10,716 nucleotides of DNA from JBFJWU01 sp041623475 [NCBI: bacterium] (lineage in GTDB: Bacteria; J088): NCBI GenBank assembly GCA_041623475.1, contig JBFJWU010000088.1, positions 1 through 10,716 of the forward strand, written 5' to 3'. Shown piece by piece: positions 1 through 6,728 of the stretch. How positions within the stretch are numbered: position 1 is the first letter of the stretch; every line of letters begins with the position of its first letter. A model generated the notes under the pieces. That model was not told the DNA's origin and searched no databases. It saw nothing but the letters and a program-made list of their open reading frames with translations. The position numbers and the translations under genes were made by a program.

Positions 1-738
1 CTGATGTACGGCATCATTCTGGGGCCTATCTGTATTTATCTCCTGGGCGCTGTCGAGGGGTTGATCTGGACTGTCCTGTTCTGGGCAACCGTGACCTACC
101 TGCTGGTCTTGCATGGGTCGATCTACGACACCGCAATTCCTGACGAATTCATGATGCACGTTATTGGTGGGGCCATGATCGCCTTGATATTTGTAGCGAC
201 CATAGAGTCAGTTCGGGATGTCTACGCCCGCCAATCCGTACATATCGCCCGGCAGTTGCGTGACCTGTCGGGAACGGACTCGCTGACAGGGTTGCCCAAC
301 CGACGCCAGTTGGATGACCTGCTCAGGCAAGAGGCTAATCGCAGTCGCCGTTTTGGCATCGGGTTCAGTGTTGCAATGATTGACGTTGACCATTTCAAGC
401 GGGTCAATGACGAATTCGGTCATTTGGTCGGGGACGAGGTGCTTGCGCAGATTTCGGCGACGATCCGGGATGCGGTCCGTAATATTGACTTTGTCGGTCG
501 TTGGGGTGGCGAGGAGTTCCTTGCCATATTCCCGGGAACGGACGAACAAGGCTCGCTGGTCGCAGCCGAAAAGATCCGAAATGCGGTTGCTTCAACCAGG
601 TTCGCGGATGTTGAGCAGGTTACCGTCAGTATCGGCGTTGCCGAGTATCGTGCCGAAGAACGGATTGAATTATTGGTCGGGCGCGCAGACACACTGCTGG
701 CCAGTGCAAAACGCGCCGGTCGAAATCAGGTTTCCTGA
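1..738 (+). CDS. GGDEF diguanylate cyclase, membrane-anchored (5' end probably cut by window)
   Basis: This is the C-terminal part of a diguanylate cyclase, which makes cyclic-di-GMP from two GTP. The frame is open to base 1, so the first Met codon (base 4) is probably internal and more membrane helices are likely upstream. Counting from that Met, residues 1-38 and about 50-70 are hydrophobic membrane segments, followed by a short linker. The GGDEF domain spans about 90-244. It has the DSLTGLPNRR entry motif (92-101), the metal-binding IDVDHFK (126-132), an active-site GGEEF (168-172) and a catalytically favourable GDE (143-145). An inhibitory I-site RNID (159-162) lies exactly five residues before GGEEF, so product feedback inhibition is expected. 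No PAS, GAF or EAL domain is visible in this part. The 3' end overlaps the convergent small membrane-protein gene by 13 bp. Family assignment is very secure; the input signal is unknown. Confidence 0.93.
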   Translation: MMYGIILGPICIYLLGAVEGLIWTVLFWATVTYLLVLHGSIYDTAIPDEFMMHVIGGAMIALIFVATIESVRDVYARQSVHIARQLRDLSGTDSLTGLPNRRQLDDLLRQEANRSRRFGIGFSVAMIDVDHFKRVNDEFGHLVGDEVLAQISATIRDAVRNIDFVGRWGGEEFLAIFPGTDEQGSLVAAEKIRNAVASTRFADVEQVTVSIGVAEYRAEERIELLVGRADTLLASAKRAGRNQVS

Positions 739-1070
739 CCGGGCGGCCCCGTCGGTGGAACCTTTCCGGGATTGCGTTGGCGGTAATCCCACGAAACTAC
801 TCCAAGGGCCATCGTTGTTTCGTATAATTCCTCGGCCAGGAATGCGATTCCGAAATACAGCATCGGTCGATTATCCCAGATCAGCGCGCCGGCGATAACT
901 GCACAACCGACGGCAACCAGGACACCGCGACCGCCACGGATCATCAGGACCGGGCCTTCGTCGTCGTTAATTCGACGCAGTCCATAGATCAGTGTTCGCA
1001 GACCGCGAATTCCAAAAAACGCACCCACGATCGCCAACGCGTCCAGGATCAGTGCCTGTTGGACATCCAT
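726..1070 (-). CDS. Small three-helix membrane protein, unknown function
   Basis: A 114-residue protein I do not recognise. It has three hydrophobic stretches (about residues 8-30, 48-66 and 70-92), separated by a basic/acidic loop (RRINDDEG, 32-39), and a polar, proline-rich tail (101-114). This suggests a small inner-membrane protein. Its start (ATG, complement of 1068-1070) has only a weak purine-rich ribosome site. A stop codon lies in frame six bases upstream, which fixes the start. The 3' end overlaps the end of the convergent GGDEF gene by 13 bp, and the gene is divergent from the desaturase. The hydrophobic pattern and the lack of any better frame on the other strand support it as real. 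No enzyme motif is visible and no function should be assigned. Confidence 0.68.
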   Translation of the reverse strand: MDVQQALILDALAIVGAFFGIRGLRTLIYGLRRINDDEGPVLMIRGGRGVLVAVGCAVIAGALIWDNRPMLYFGIAFLAEELYETTMALGVVSWDYRQRNPGKVPPTGPPGQET

Positions 1071-1170
1071 CTCTACATGGTAGCCCGTGTGTCCACAATA
1101 GAAGGTGCTTTCCGAAAAAGGATTGGTCAGACCGCGCCGTTGCCCGTGGATCGTGGGGACGGACGCCGGG

Positions 1171-1199
1171 TGCTACTTTAAAACAATCGTTTTAGATTC
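1171..1199 (+). promoter_or_regulatory. Candidate extended -10 and 16-nt palindromic operator before the desaturase
   Basis: A perfect inverted repeat, TAAAAC-AATC-GTTTTA, occupies 1179-1194 and ends 27 nt before the desaturase ATG. Immediately upstream and touching it, 1171-1179 reads TGCTACTTT, which fits an extended -10 element (TGnTAnnnT); no good -35 is visible. The palindrome would overlap the transcription start, a typical repressor position. The sequence does not match the E. coli FabR or P. aeruginosa DesT operators as I remember them. The repeat is seen directly; the operator role is inference. Confidence 0.4.
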
Positions 1200-1221
1200 G
1201 GTAAACCTATTGGAGCTGTTC

Positions 1222-2100
1222 ATGCTGCGCTATCGTGCGGATCGCAAAACCCTGTTGTGGATGGCCATGACGACCGCCTTGTTTGCCTGGTTGTGGAATG
1301 CGTCGACCTTTAATGGCTGGGCGTATGGGCTGTTTTTGTACTTTTCGGTCGCGGCGTCTGTTATTGCCCACAACCACAATCACGTCAGGATGTGGAAACG
1401 CCGTTCCTTGAATATCCTGACCGATGTCTGGATTACGCTTTTCTACGGTTTTCCCGTATTTGGCTGGATCCCGACCCACAACAAGAACCACCACAAGTTC
1501 ACCAATCGCGAGCCGGACCACACCCACACATGGCGCTTTATGGAGGGGAACAACCTGCTGACATTATTGACCTACCCGACTATCAGTGCCTGGTTCCAGC
1601 AGCCGGCGATTCGCCAGTATGTTGGCGAGATGCGCCAGAAGAACCCGCAATTGTTTCGCGAGGCTATCATCCAGATCGTTGCGGTTGTGTCCTGGGTGAT
1701 CGGCGCGTTTCTGCTGGACTGGAAAAACGCGCTGCTCTACGTCGTAATTCCCCAGCAGGTTTCGATGAATACCGTACTGGTATTTAATTATGTGCAGCAT
1801 GTTCACGCGGACGAGGAAGATGAATGGAACCATTCGCGTAACATCACCGGTTGGCTGATGAATTTTCTGTTGTTTAACAACGGCCTGCACACTGTTCACC
1901 ACATTCGGCCTGGACTTCACTGGAGCCTGACACCGCCAGCGCATCGTGAAATCGAGCACCGGATCAATCCTGAGTTGAACGAGCCGTCGTTCCTGTGGTA
2001 CCTGTTTCGCACCTACGTCCTGGGGCTGTTTGTCCCTCGCTTTCGGTCTGATTCGATGCGTTTGCGACGCCTGGGCACCAGCGAGGCGATTGCCGCCTGA
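1222..2100 (+). CDS. Membrane-bound fatty acid desaturase
   Basis: A 292-residue di-iron acyl desaturase-like protein, expected to insert a double bond into fatty acyl chains in the inner membrane using O2 and an electron donor. Three histidine clusters are present: HNHNH (50-54), HNKNHH (86-91) and HTVHH (223-227). There are additional histidines in the NYVQHVH stretch (189-195) and at H204. Hydrophobic segments lie at about 12-48, 65-82, 150-165 and 168-188. The frame is open back to 1105, but ATG 1222 is chosen because TGGAG lies at 1211-1215 with good spacing and the 39 upstream residues look non-coding. The gene is followed after 57 nt by the PPOX gene, possibly in the same transcript. 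It may supply unsaturated chains for the lipid-modifying cluster further right, but that link is inference. Exact regioselectivity cannot be read. Confidence 0.9.
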   Translation: MLRYRADRKTLLWMAMTTALFAWLWNASTFNGWAYGLFLYFSVAASVIAHNHNHVRMWKRRSLNILTDVWITLFYGFPVFGWIPTHNKNHHKFTNREPDHTHTWRFMEGNNLLTLLTYPTISAWFQQPAIRQYVGEMRQKNPQLFREAIIQIVAVVSWVIGAFLLDWKNALLYVVIPQQVSMNTVLVFNYVQHVHADEEDEWNHSRNITGWLMNFLLFNNGLHTVHHIRPGLHWSLTPPAHREIEHRINPELNEPSFLWYLFRTYVLGLFVPRFRSDSMRLRRLGTSEAIAA

Positions 2101-2157
2101 CAAAATCCGGCTGGCGGGCATCTGGCGAGTACCACTAGACGCTGGTTTCATGTCGGA

Positions 2158-2559
2158 ATGAACGGCGAATGGAACATACTGGCGAAGACCGCTTTTGTCA
2201 ATATTACAACTTACAGGCAAAACGGTTCTCCGGTAAAAACACCGGTCTGGGTCGGTTTCGGTGATCAAGCCGCGTGGGTCTGGACCAATCGGGATACCTG
2301 GAAGGTCAAACGACTGGCTGCGAATCCGGCCTGTCAGTTACGACCGTGCAACGTGACCGGCAGGCGTGAGTTCGGACCTGTGTTAACTGGCAACGGGACA
2401 GTCCTGGCTGACCGGGATCGAGAGCTGGGGCGTCGATGGTTCCTGAAGAAGTATCCGGTACAGTTTCGAATTTATGAATGTCTGGGCAAGTTGAGAGGCA
2501 GCGACACGGTGTTTATCAAGATTGACCCCGAAGAAAACGTTGCAGACCAGCGCCATTGA
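2158..2559 (+). CDS. PPOX-type split-barrel flavin/F420-binding protein (Rv2061-like family)
   Basis: A 133-residue single-domain protein of the pyridoxamine-5'-phosphate-oxidase-like split beta-barrel superfamily. The N-terminal stretch VNITTYRQNGSPVKTPVW (14-31), then WVWTNRDTWKVKRLAANP (40-57) and LRPCNVTG (61-68), follow the pattern of the class annotated as 'PPOX class F420-dependent, Rv2061 family'. In those families the K-V-K-R-L segment lies near the cofactor phosphate. Whether a proteobacterial member uses F420, FMN or another cofactor cannot be settled from sequence. The ATG at 2158 has a weak ribosome site (TCGGA immediately upstream), and no better start is visible. It ends 21 nt before the nitroreductase start, so these two flavin-type genes are probably co-transcribed. 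The superfamily call is good; the substrate is unknown. Confidence 0.82.
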   Translation: MNGEWNILAKTAFVNITTYRQNGSPVKTPVWVGFGDQAAWVWTNRDTWKVKRLAANPACQLRPCNVTGRREFGPVLTGNGTVLADRDRELGRRWFLKKYPVQFRIYECLGKLRGSDTVFIKIDPEENVADQRH

Positions 2560-2580
2560 CGTGCCGCCAGAGGTGAACCG

Positions 2581-3339
2581 ATGACCGATAAGCCCAGTGT
2601 CAAGGAATATTTCGAGCCTGCCGCCGATGTCGATTTCGACGCATTCAAAGCGGTGGTCGAATCGCGGCGAAGCGTCCGCAAGTTTGCTGATGAGCCGATT
2701 CCGGACGAGATCGTCGATCAATGCCTGGATCTGGCACTATTGGCGCCGACATCGTCCAACCTGCAGTGCTGGGAATTTTTCCGTGTCGTCGACCCGGTCA
2801 AAAAAGAACGGTTGGTCGAAGCGTGTTTGTCCCAGCCGGCGGCATCGACGGCCCCGGAGTTGATTGTTGCAGTGGCCCGAATTGACACATGGCGTGACCA
2901 TTCTGAACAGATGCTGGAGTTATTCGAGTCATCTGAATGGGAGTGGCCGAGGACAATGAAATTGTATTACCGGACCATTACCAAAATTGGCTACGGACAA
3001 GGTCCATTGGGACTTCTGGGGCCGGTCAAGAAACTAGTTGGAACGGTTGGCGGACTGTTCCGTGCCATACCCAGGGGCCCGGCCAGTCGCGCCGAAATGA
3101 CAACCTGGGCGGTTAAAACTACTGCGCTGGCGTGCGAAAACCTGATGCTGGCATTTCGGGCAGCGGGCTATGATTCGTGTCCGATGGAAGGTATGGACGA
3201 GGTGCGTGTTGCAAAAATCCTGGGGCTGCCGCGCTCCGCAACCGTCGTAATGGTGATCAGTGCGGGCAAGCGGGTCCCCGGTGGCATATATGGGCCACGT
3301 TTGCGGCTGGAACGGGAACGCTTTATTCACACTGTCTAA
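2581..3339 (+). CDS. Nitroreductase-family FMN oxidoreductase
   Basis: A 252-residue nitroreductase-fold flavoprotein, expected to bind FMN and reduce a substrate with NAD(P)H. The FMN-phosphate signature RRSVRKF (29-35) is present, followed by LLAPTSSNLQCWEF (53-66), which corresponds to the family's APSxxNxQPW motif with Cys replacing Pro. The usual C-terminal pattern PMEGMDE (201-207) and SAGKR (227-231) are also present. The protein is longer than a minimal nitroreductase (about 200 residues) because of an insertion at about 105-170 rich in Trp, Tyr and Gly, which probably shapes the dimer lid or substrate pocket. AGAGG at 2569-2573 gives a good ribosome site seven bases before the ATG. 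The gene follows the PPOX gene by 21 nt. Substrate is unknown; candidates include quinones, nitro compounds and enones. Confidence 0.9.
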   Translation: MTDKPSVKEYFEPAADVDFDAFKAVVESRRSVRKFADEPIPDEIVDQCLDLALLAPTSSNLQCWEFFRVVDPVKKERLVEACLSQPAASTAPELIVAVARIDTWRDHSEQMLELFESSEWEWPRTMKLYYRTITKIGYGQGPLGLLGPVKKLVGTVGGLFRAIPRGPASRAEMTTWAVKTTALACENLMLAFRAAGYDSCPMEGMDEVRVAKILGLPRSATVVMVISAGKRVPGGIYGPRLRLERERFIHTV

Positions 3340-3363
3340 GCTGCGTAATATTGGCGCAATCAT

Positions 3364-3386
3364 ATTGCCGCCCGGCAGACGGCAAT
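3364..3386. terminator. Possible hairpin between convergent genes
   Basis: A perfect 7-bp inverted repeat, ATTGCCG and CGGCAAT (arms 3364-3370 and 3380-3386, 9-nt loop), lies in the 63-bp gap between the ends of the nitroreductase (+) and the 2H phosphoesterase (-). The position suits a bidirectional terminator. There is no T-run after the stem on either strand, so it is not a clear intrinsic terminator. Confidence 0.35.
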
Positions 3387-3402
3387 CCGGCAGCCGCAAT
3401 TC

Positions 3403-4110
3403 TTAACAGATTGTCTCGAATCGTAACGGTCCATCGGCGTCGTTGGCGTCGTAACTGGCTAACTGAATATCCGCACATGTGCTGATCCGGGGCAGGTTTC
3501 GCAATTCTTCAGTCGCGGCTACAACCGCCGACGTGTTGTGTGCCTTCGACCAACGTCCGACCGATACATGGGGCAGGTACGGCATCGAACGAGGCTCGGT
3601 CCTTATTGCGGTCAACGCCTGTCGCGCCATCATGAGTGTCGGGTCAGGGTAAACTTCCAGGAACGGCGTCGATGTGAACGAATTAAACCCGCCGATTTCA
3701 AGTTGGACGGTGGGGCCGGGACGGATTGCAGCCTCGCACATCGATCGGATGAGATTCCATTCGATATCGTCACTCCATTCAGGGTGCTGGACCGCGAATC
3801 CGCAGACAAAGACAGTGACGTGGGGTTGTCGCCGGTGGTCCGGGACAAGATACGCTCCCAGGCAACGACGTGTTTCGGTTATGCGGTCGGTGATCTCGGG
3901 ATCTGCGAGGCACAACGCCAGCACATAGTATCGAAGTCGGCCGCGGTGCCACCGCTCGATCAGTCCGGGTGTCTGGGGCAGGCAACGTCGGGTATCCACA
4001 AATACCTGCCAGTTTTCAGCGTATGCATCGGCAAGCCAGTGGCGCACGCCTTGCGGGTTCGAATCAGGCGCCCTCAACAGCCAGATCCGTTCGTATCGAC
4101 TGATGATCAT
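3403..4110 (-). CDS. 2H phosphoesterase superfamily protein (LigT / 2'-5' RNA ligase-like)
   Basis: A 235-residue protein with the two signature motifs of the 2H phosphoesterase superfamily: HVTV (H97-x-T99) and HVSV (H181-x-S183), 84 residues apart. Known members cleave 2',3'-cyclic phosphates, 2'-5' phosphodiester bonds or ADP-ribose cyclic phosphate, or act as tRNA-intermediate ligases. Which reaction applies here is not readable. The N-terminus (YERIWLL) and the FxSFTSTPFLEV stretch (142-153) fit the fold's strands. The start is ATG at the complement of 4108-4110, which overlaps the end of the upstream MFS gene by 47 bp; a GTG at residue 22 would reduce the overlap to an ATP-like coupling distance. 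The gene is last in the leftward operon, so it is probably co-expressed with the light/B12 regulator. Its partnership with lipid genes is unexplained. A long open frame on the opposite strand is rejected. Confidence 0.75.
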   Translation of the reverse strand: MIISRYERIWLLRAPDSNPQGVRHWLADAYAENWQVFVDTRRCLPQTPGLIERWHRGRLRYYVLALCLADPEITDRITETRRCLGAYLVPDHRRQPHVTVFVCGFAVQHPEWSDDIEWNLIRSMCEAAIRPGPTVQLEIGGFNSFTSTPFLEVYPDPTLMMARQALTAIRTEPRSMPYLPHVSVGRWSKAHNTSAVVAATEELRNLPRISTCADIQLASYDANDADGPLRFETIC

Positions 4111-5392
4111 CGCGGTCCAGATGGTAGCCGCTGATTACCAGCATTGATATCACGCTGAACGCACACGGTACACCCGCATATAAGGATTTGATCGCAAGTA
4201 TGACATCGGCTGACTGGGCGATGTTGGGTTTGTATCCGACCACGCTGAGAATCGGCAGCGCGGCACCAATGCCTAGCGCGGCCGATGCCTTGCGTGCTAT
4301 CGACCAGAGCCCCATAAACAGTCCCTCTCGACGGTGGCCTGATTCCAGTTCATCCAGGTCGATGACATCTGCCTGCATGGATGCAGGTAACGCAATAGAC
4401 GCTGCGCTACCGGTCCCGGAAATGACAGTAAGGACTCCAAACCAGAATTCTGCACCGGGCTGCAGCAAGGGGACCAACGCAAACGCGCCGGTGTTGACTG
4501 CCATCGTTGCCAGCCAGGCGATCTTCTTGGATGTCCGACCGGACAACCAGACCCAGAACGGCAGCGCGACAATACCGGTTGCCAGATACAGGACCAGAAA
4601 CAGGTCTTCACGCGCGCTCTGGAGCACATACTCGACGTAGTACAGCATCAATGTCGCAGGCAGGTTGCTGCCGATCGCGTTGATTGCGTAGGCAATAAAC
4701 AGGATCCGAAAGGGTTTGATTCGGAATGCGGTCAAGCTGGCGGGGGACGGAGTCCGCGCCGGTTCACGGGAAACTTCCTTGACGCGCCAGACGCAGATCA
4801 GGCCGGACACGGCCATGAGCGGCGCAAGAACCCAGGCCATAAAACCGATTTTTTCGGTTTCGGTTTGAATTCCAGCCAGGGACCCACCCACAAATGGCAG
4901 GGACGCGGCGAACAGAAATCCGGCAATCAAGGCGCCGTCACGCACTGCGGTCAGGCGAGTGCGGTCGTCGTAGTCTCTTGAAATTTCGGGGACCAGAGCT
5001 TCATATGGGATGGTTACGACGGTCCAGGCGACAAACGTCAGGAACAGGCTAGCGGCCAGCCAGACCGCTCCATAGTCCCGGGCGGCAACTGGTGGGTTCA
5101 GCAGGGCCCAGACAAAGATGGCCACGAAGACAGATCCGATGGCGATGTACGGCCTGCGGCGCCCCCAACTGCTTGTTGTCGAGTCCGAGATTCGCCCTAT
5201 CAATGGATCCAATACTGCATCGAAAAGGCGGGCGGCCAGAAGAATTGTGCCGACCAGTGCGACCGGTACCCCGACAACGTCGGAGTAATACTTTGGAAGA
5301 TGGATGTACAGTGGCACACCGATTCCGGCAAGGGCAAAAGCGGGCAGCGCATAGGCTGCAGTGTCCGCGGCAGACAGTCGTTTTTCAGTCAA
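4064..5392 (-). CDS. MFS transporter of the GPH (glycoside-pentoside-hexuronide:cation symporter) type
   Basis: A 442-residue integral membrane protein with about 12 hydrophobic segments. The GPH signature after TM2 is clear: DPLIGRISD (62-70), then WGRRRPY (76-82). The family's PYEALVPEISRDYDDRTRL pattern (129-147) follows TM4. Classical members symport sugars with Na+ or H+, but members next to CFA-like, DUF1295 and DUF1365 genes have no established substrate and may move a lipid, lipid precursor or oxidised product (inference). Only a TTG start at the complement of 5390-5392 is available near the expected N-terminus; no in-frame ATG or GTG gives a full first helix. It lies one base after the TGA of the fusion gene with no clear ribosome site, so translation is probably coupled. 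Family is secure; substrate is not. Confidence 0.9.
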   Translation of the reverse strand: MTEKRLSAADTAAYALPAFALAGIGVPLYIHLPKYYSDVVGVPVALVGTILLAARLFDAVLDPLIGRISDSTTSSWGRRRPYIAIGSVFVAIFVWALLNPPVAARDYGAVWLAASLFLTFVAWTVVTIPYEALVPEISRDYDDRTRLTAVRDGALIAGFLFAASLPFVGGSLAGIQTETEKIGFMAWVLAPLMAVSGLICVWRVKEVSREPARTPSPASLTAFRIKPFRILFIAYAINAIGSNLPATLMLYYVEYVLQSAREDLFLVLYLATGIVALPFWVWLSGRTSKKIAWLATMAVNTGAFALVPLLQPGAEFWFGVLTVISGTGSAASIALPASMQADVIDLDELESGHRREGLFMGLWSIARKASAALGIGAALPILSVVGYKPNIAQSADVILAIKSLYAGVPCAFSVISMLVISGYHLDRDDHQSIRTDLAVEGA

Positions 5393-5393
5393 G

Positions 5394-6728
5394 TCATGAG
5401 TTCGGCAGCAGGCGTTCGCGCAGGCGGTCGTCCATAGACGAATCGCTCAACCAGATTCCAAACAACGCTCGGGCAAATTGGTCGCCGCGAACAGTTCCCA
5501 GCCGCTGCCCGTTGTGGTACAAGGTCGTGCCGCGGCCTGGTTCGAATTTCAGCGTATATCGATCGCCGCTCTGGATGTCCCGGTAGAGACTGTTGAATGC
5601 CTGTATCTCCCGGGAAAGTTGCTCGAGGGCCTGGTCTCCTGCGACTTTCCTGATGCCTCGTATGGTTACGTCAGCGAAATCCCCCGCATCGATATCGTGG
5701 AAATAGACGATCTCCAGCGCCTTGAGTTCGCGATCCGGAAGTGGCTGGACTGGCTGGCGCGGATCCACGTAGTGACCGGCTGCGAACACTTTGATCACGC
5801 CCAGGTAACGATACACTCCGCTGCCGGCGAGAACCAGTTCATTGCCATTGATGATTTTGCGTTCTGGGAAGTACCGGTCGCTGAACGTATTCGCGCCGAC
5901 GCCTGTCGCCCCAAAGGTTATCGCTACGATCAGCAACGCGGTCGCAGCGTTTTTGGGTGGCAACGGAACGAATGCCGATGTCCGTTCCACATACTCCTGG
6001 TAGCCAGGTTTGTTCTTGATCATGTTCTTCTCCAGCATCGGGACGCCGGAAATTCGGGTCAGGAAAACGGTCATCAGGATCGGCGACAGTAGACCCCAGG
6101 CACCCAGATCGCTGCCCATGGCAACGATGGAAATACCCCACCAGACCAGGGAATCGCCGAAATAATTCGGATGCCGGGTGTAACGCCACAGCCCCTTGTC
6201 CATGACTTTCCCGGCGTTGTCCGGGTCCGCCTTGAACTGGCGAAGCTGCCAGTCACCAATCGCTTCAAACGCTAATCCAATAGCCCAGACGACAAGGCCG
6301 GTAATTGCAGCAGGATCAAGCGGACGCCCGCCTGATGCAACGATCTGAACAGGCAACGAAATAACGGAAATCAGCAGTCCCTGGAACAGGAAGACTTTGA
6401 AAAGGCTGGTCCACCAAAAACGGGCGCCTTCCTCTTCGCGCCATTCGCGGTAGCGAAAATCTTCGCCGTTTCCGTGGTTCCGGGTCCAGATGTGCCAGCC
6501 AAGTCGTAATCCCCAGATACCGGTCATGCTGACCAGCAGCACGAGCGTGGCCGAGCTGGATGTCCAGGGAAACAGCAGGCAGGCAGCTGCGACAATGGCG
6601 TAGCCCGGTCCCCAAAATGAATCAACGATGCTGGCGTCCTTGATCGGCAAAGAACGAAGCCACAGCAATATCATCGCGACCTGGACAACGCCAAGGGTCG
6701 CAAGCCAGTTGATTAGCAGCGGTTCCAT
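5394..6728 (-). CDS. Fusion: DUF1295 (steroid-5-alpha-reductase-like) membrane domain + chalcone-isomerase-like domain
   Basis: A single 444-residue frame joins two families that are normally separate neighbouring genes in this cluster type. Residues 1-257 are DUF1295: several hydrophobic helices, DSFWGPGYA (36-44), and the reductase motif GLWRYTRHPNYFGDSLVWWG (179-198), where the usual Glu after YFG is Asp. A hydrophobic stretch (262-278) ending in GVGAN resembles the signal peptide of a free-standing CHI-like protein, now acting as a membrane tether. Residues 285-444 are chalcone-isomerase-like: YRYLGVIKVFAAGHYV (306-321), EPGRGTTLYHNGQ (396-408), and FGIWLSDSSMDDRLRERLL (423-441). The start is ATG 6728, whose codon overlaps the regulator stop as TGATG and has GGAG eight bases upstream; a GTG at 6746 is less likely. 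Neither domain has a proven reaction here. DUF1295 relatives reduce enone or enoyl bonds, and CHI-like proteins include fatty-acid binders. Confidence 0.88.
   Translation of the reverse strand: MEPLLINWLATLGVVQVAMILLWLRSLPIKDASIVDSFWGPGYAIVAAACLLFPWTSSSATLVLLVSMTGIWGLRLGWHIWTRNHGNGEDFRYREWREEEGARFWWTSLFKVFLFQGLLISVISLPVQIVASGGRPLDPAAITGLVVWAIGLAFEAIGDWQLRQFKADPDNAGKVMDKGLWRYTRHPNYFGDSLVWWGISIVAMGSDLGAWGLLSPILMTVFLTRISGVPMLEKNMIKNKPGYQEYVERTSAFVPLPPKNAATALLIVAITFGATGVGANTFSDRYFPERKIINGNELVLAGSGVYRYLGVIKVFAAGHYVDPRQPVQPLPDRELKALEIVYFHDIDAGDFADVTIRGIRKVAGDQALEQLSREIQAFNSLYRDIQSGDRYTLKFEPGRGTTLYHNGQRLGTVRGDQFARALFGIWLSDSSMDDRLRERLLPNS

Noticed and set aside
380-898. 172-codon plus-strand frame overlapping the GGDEF gene
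   Set aside because: It is out of frame with the intact GGDEF domain and is rich in Arg/Ser, typical of an alternative frame in GC-rich DNA.
1105-1221. Longer N-terminus for the desaturase
   Set aside because: It would include the palindrome and -10-like sequence, has no ribosome site, and ATG 1222 has TGGAG at proper spacing.
1564-2268. 234-codon open frame on the minus strand opposite the desaturase
   Set aside because: The plus-strand frame carries all three desaturase histidine boxes; the minus frame has no recognisable motif and runs across two plus-strand genes.
3538-4134. 198-codon open frame on the plus strand opposite the 2H phosphoesterase
   Set aside because: The minus frame has both H-x-T/S motifs with correct spacing and follows the MFS gene; the plus frame shows no domain or ribosome site.
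5860-5960. Sequencing frameshift as an explanation for the DUF1295-CHI fusion
   Set aside because: The linker and signal-like helix read continuously in one frame between two well-preserved domains, so no frameshift is needed; raw reads would still be the final test.
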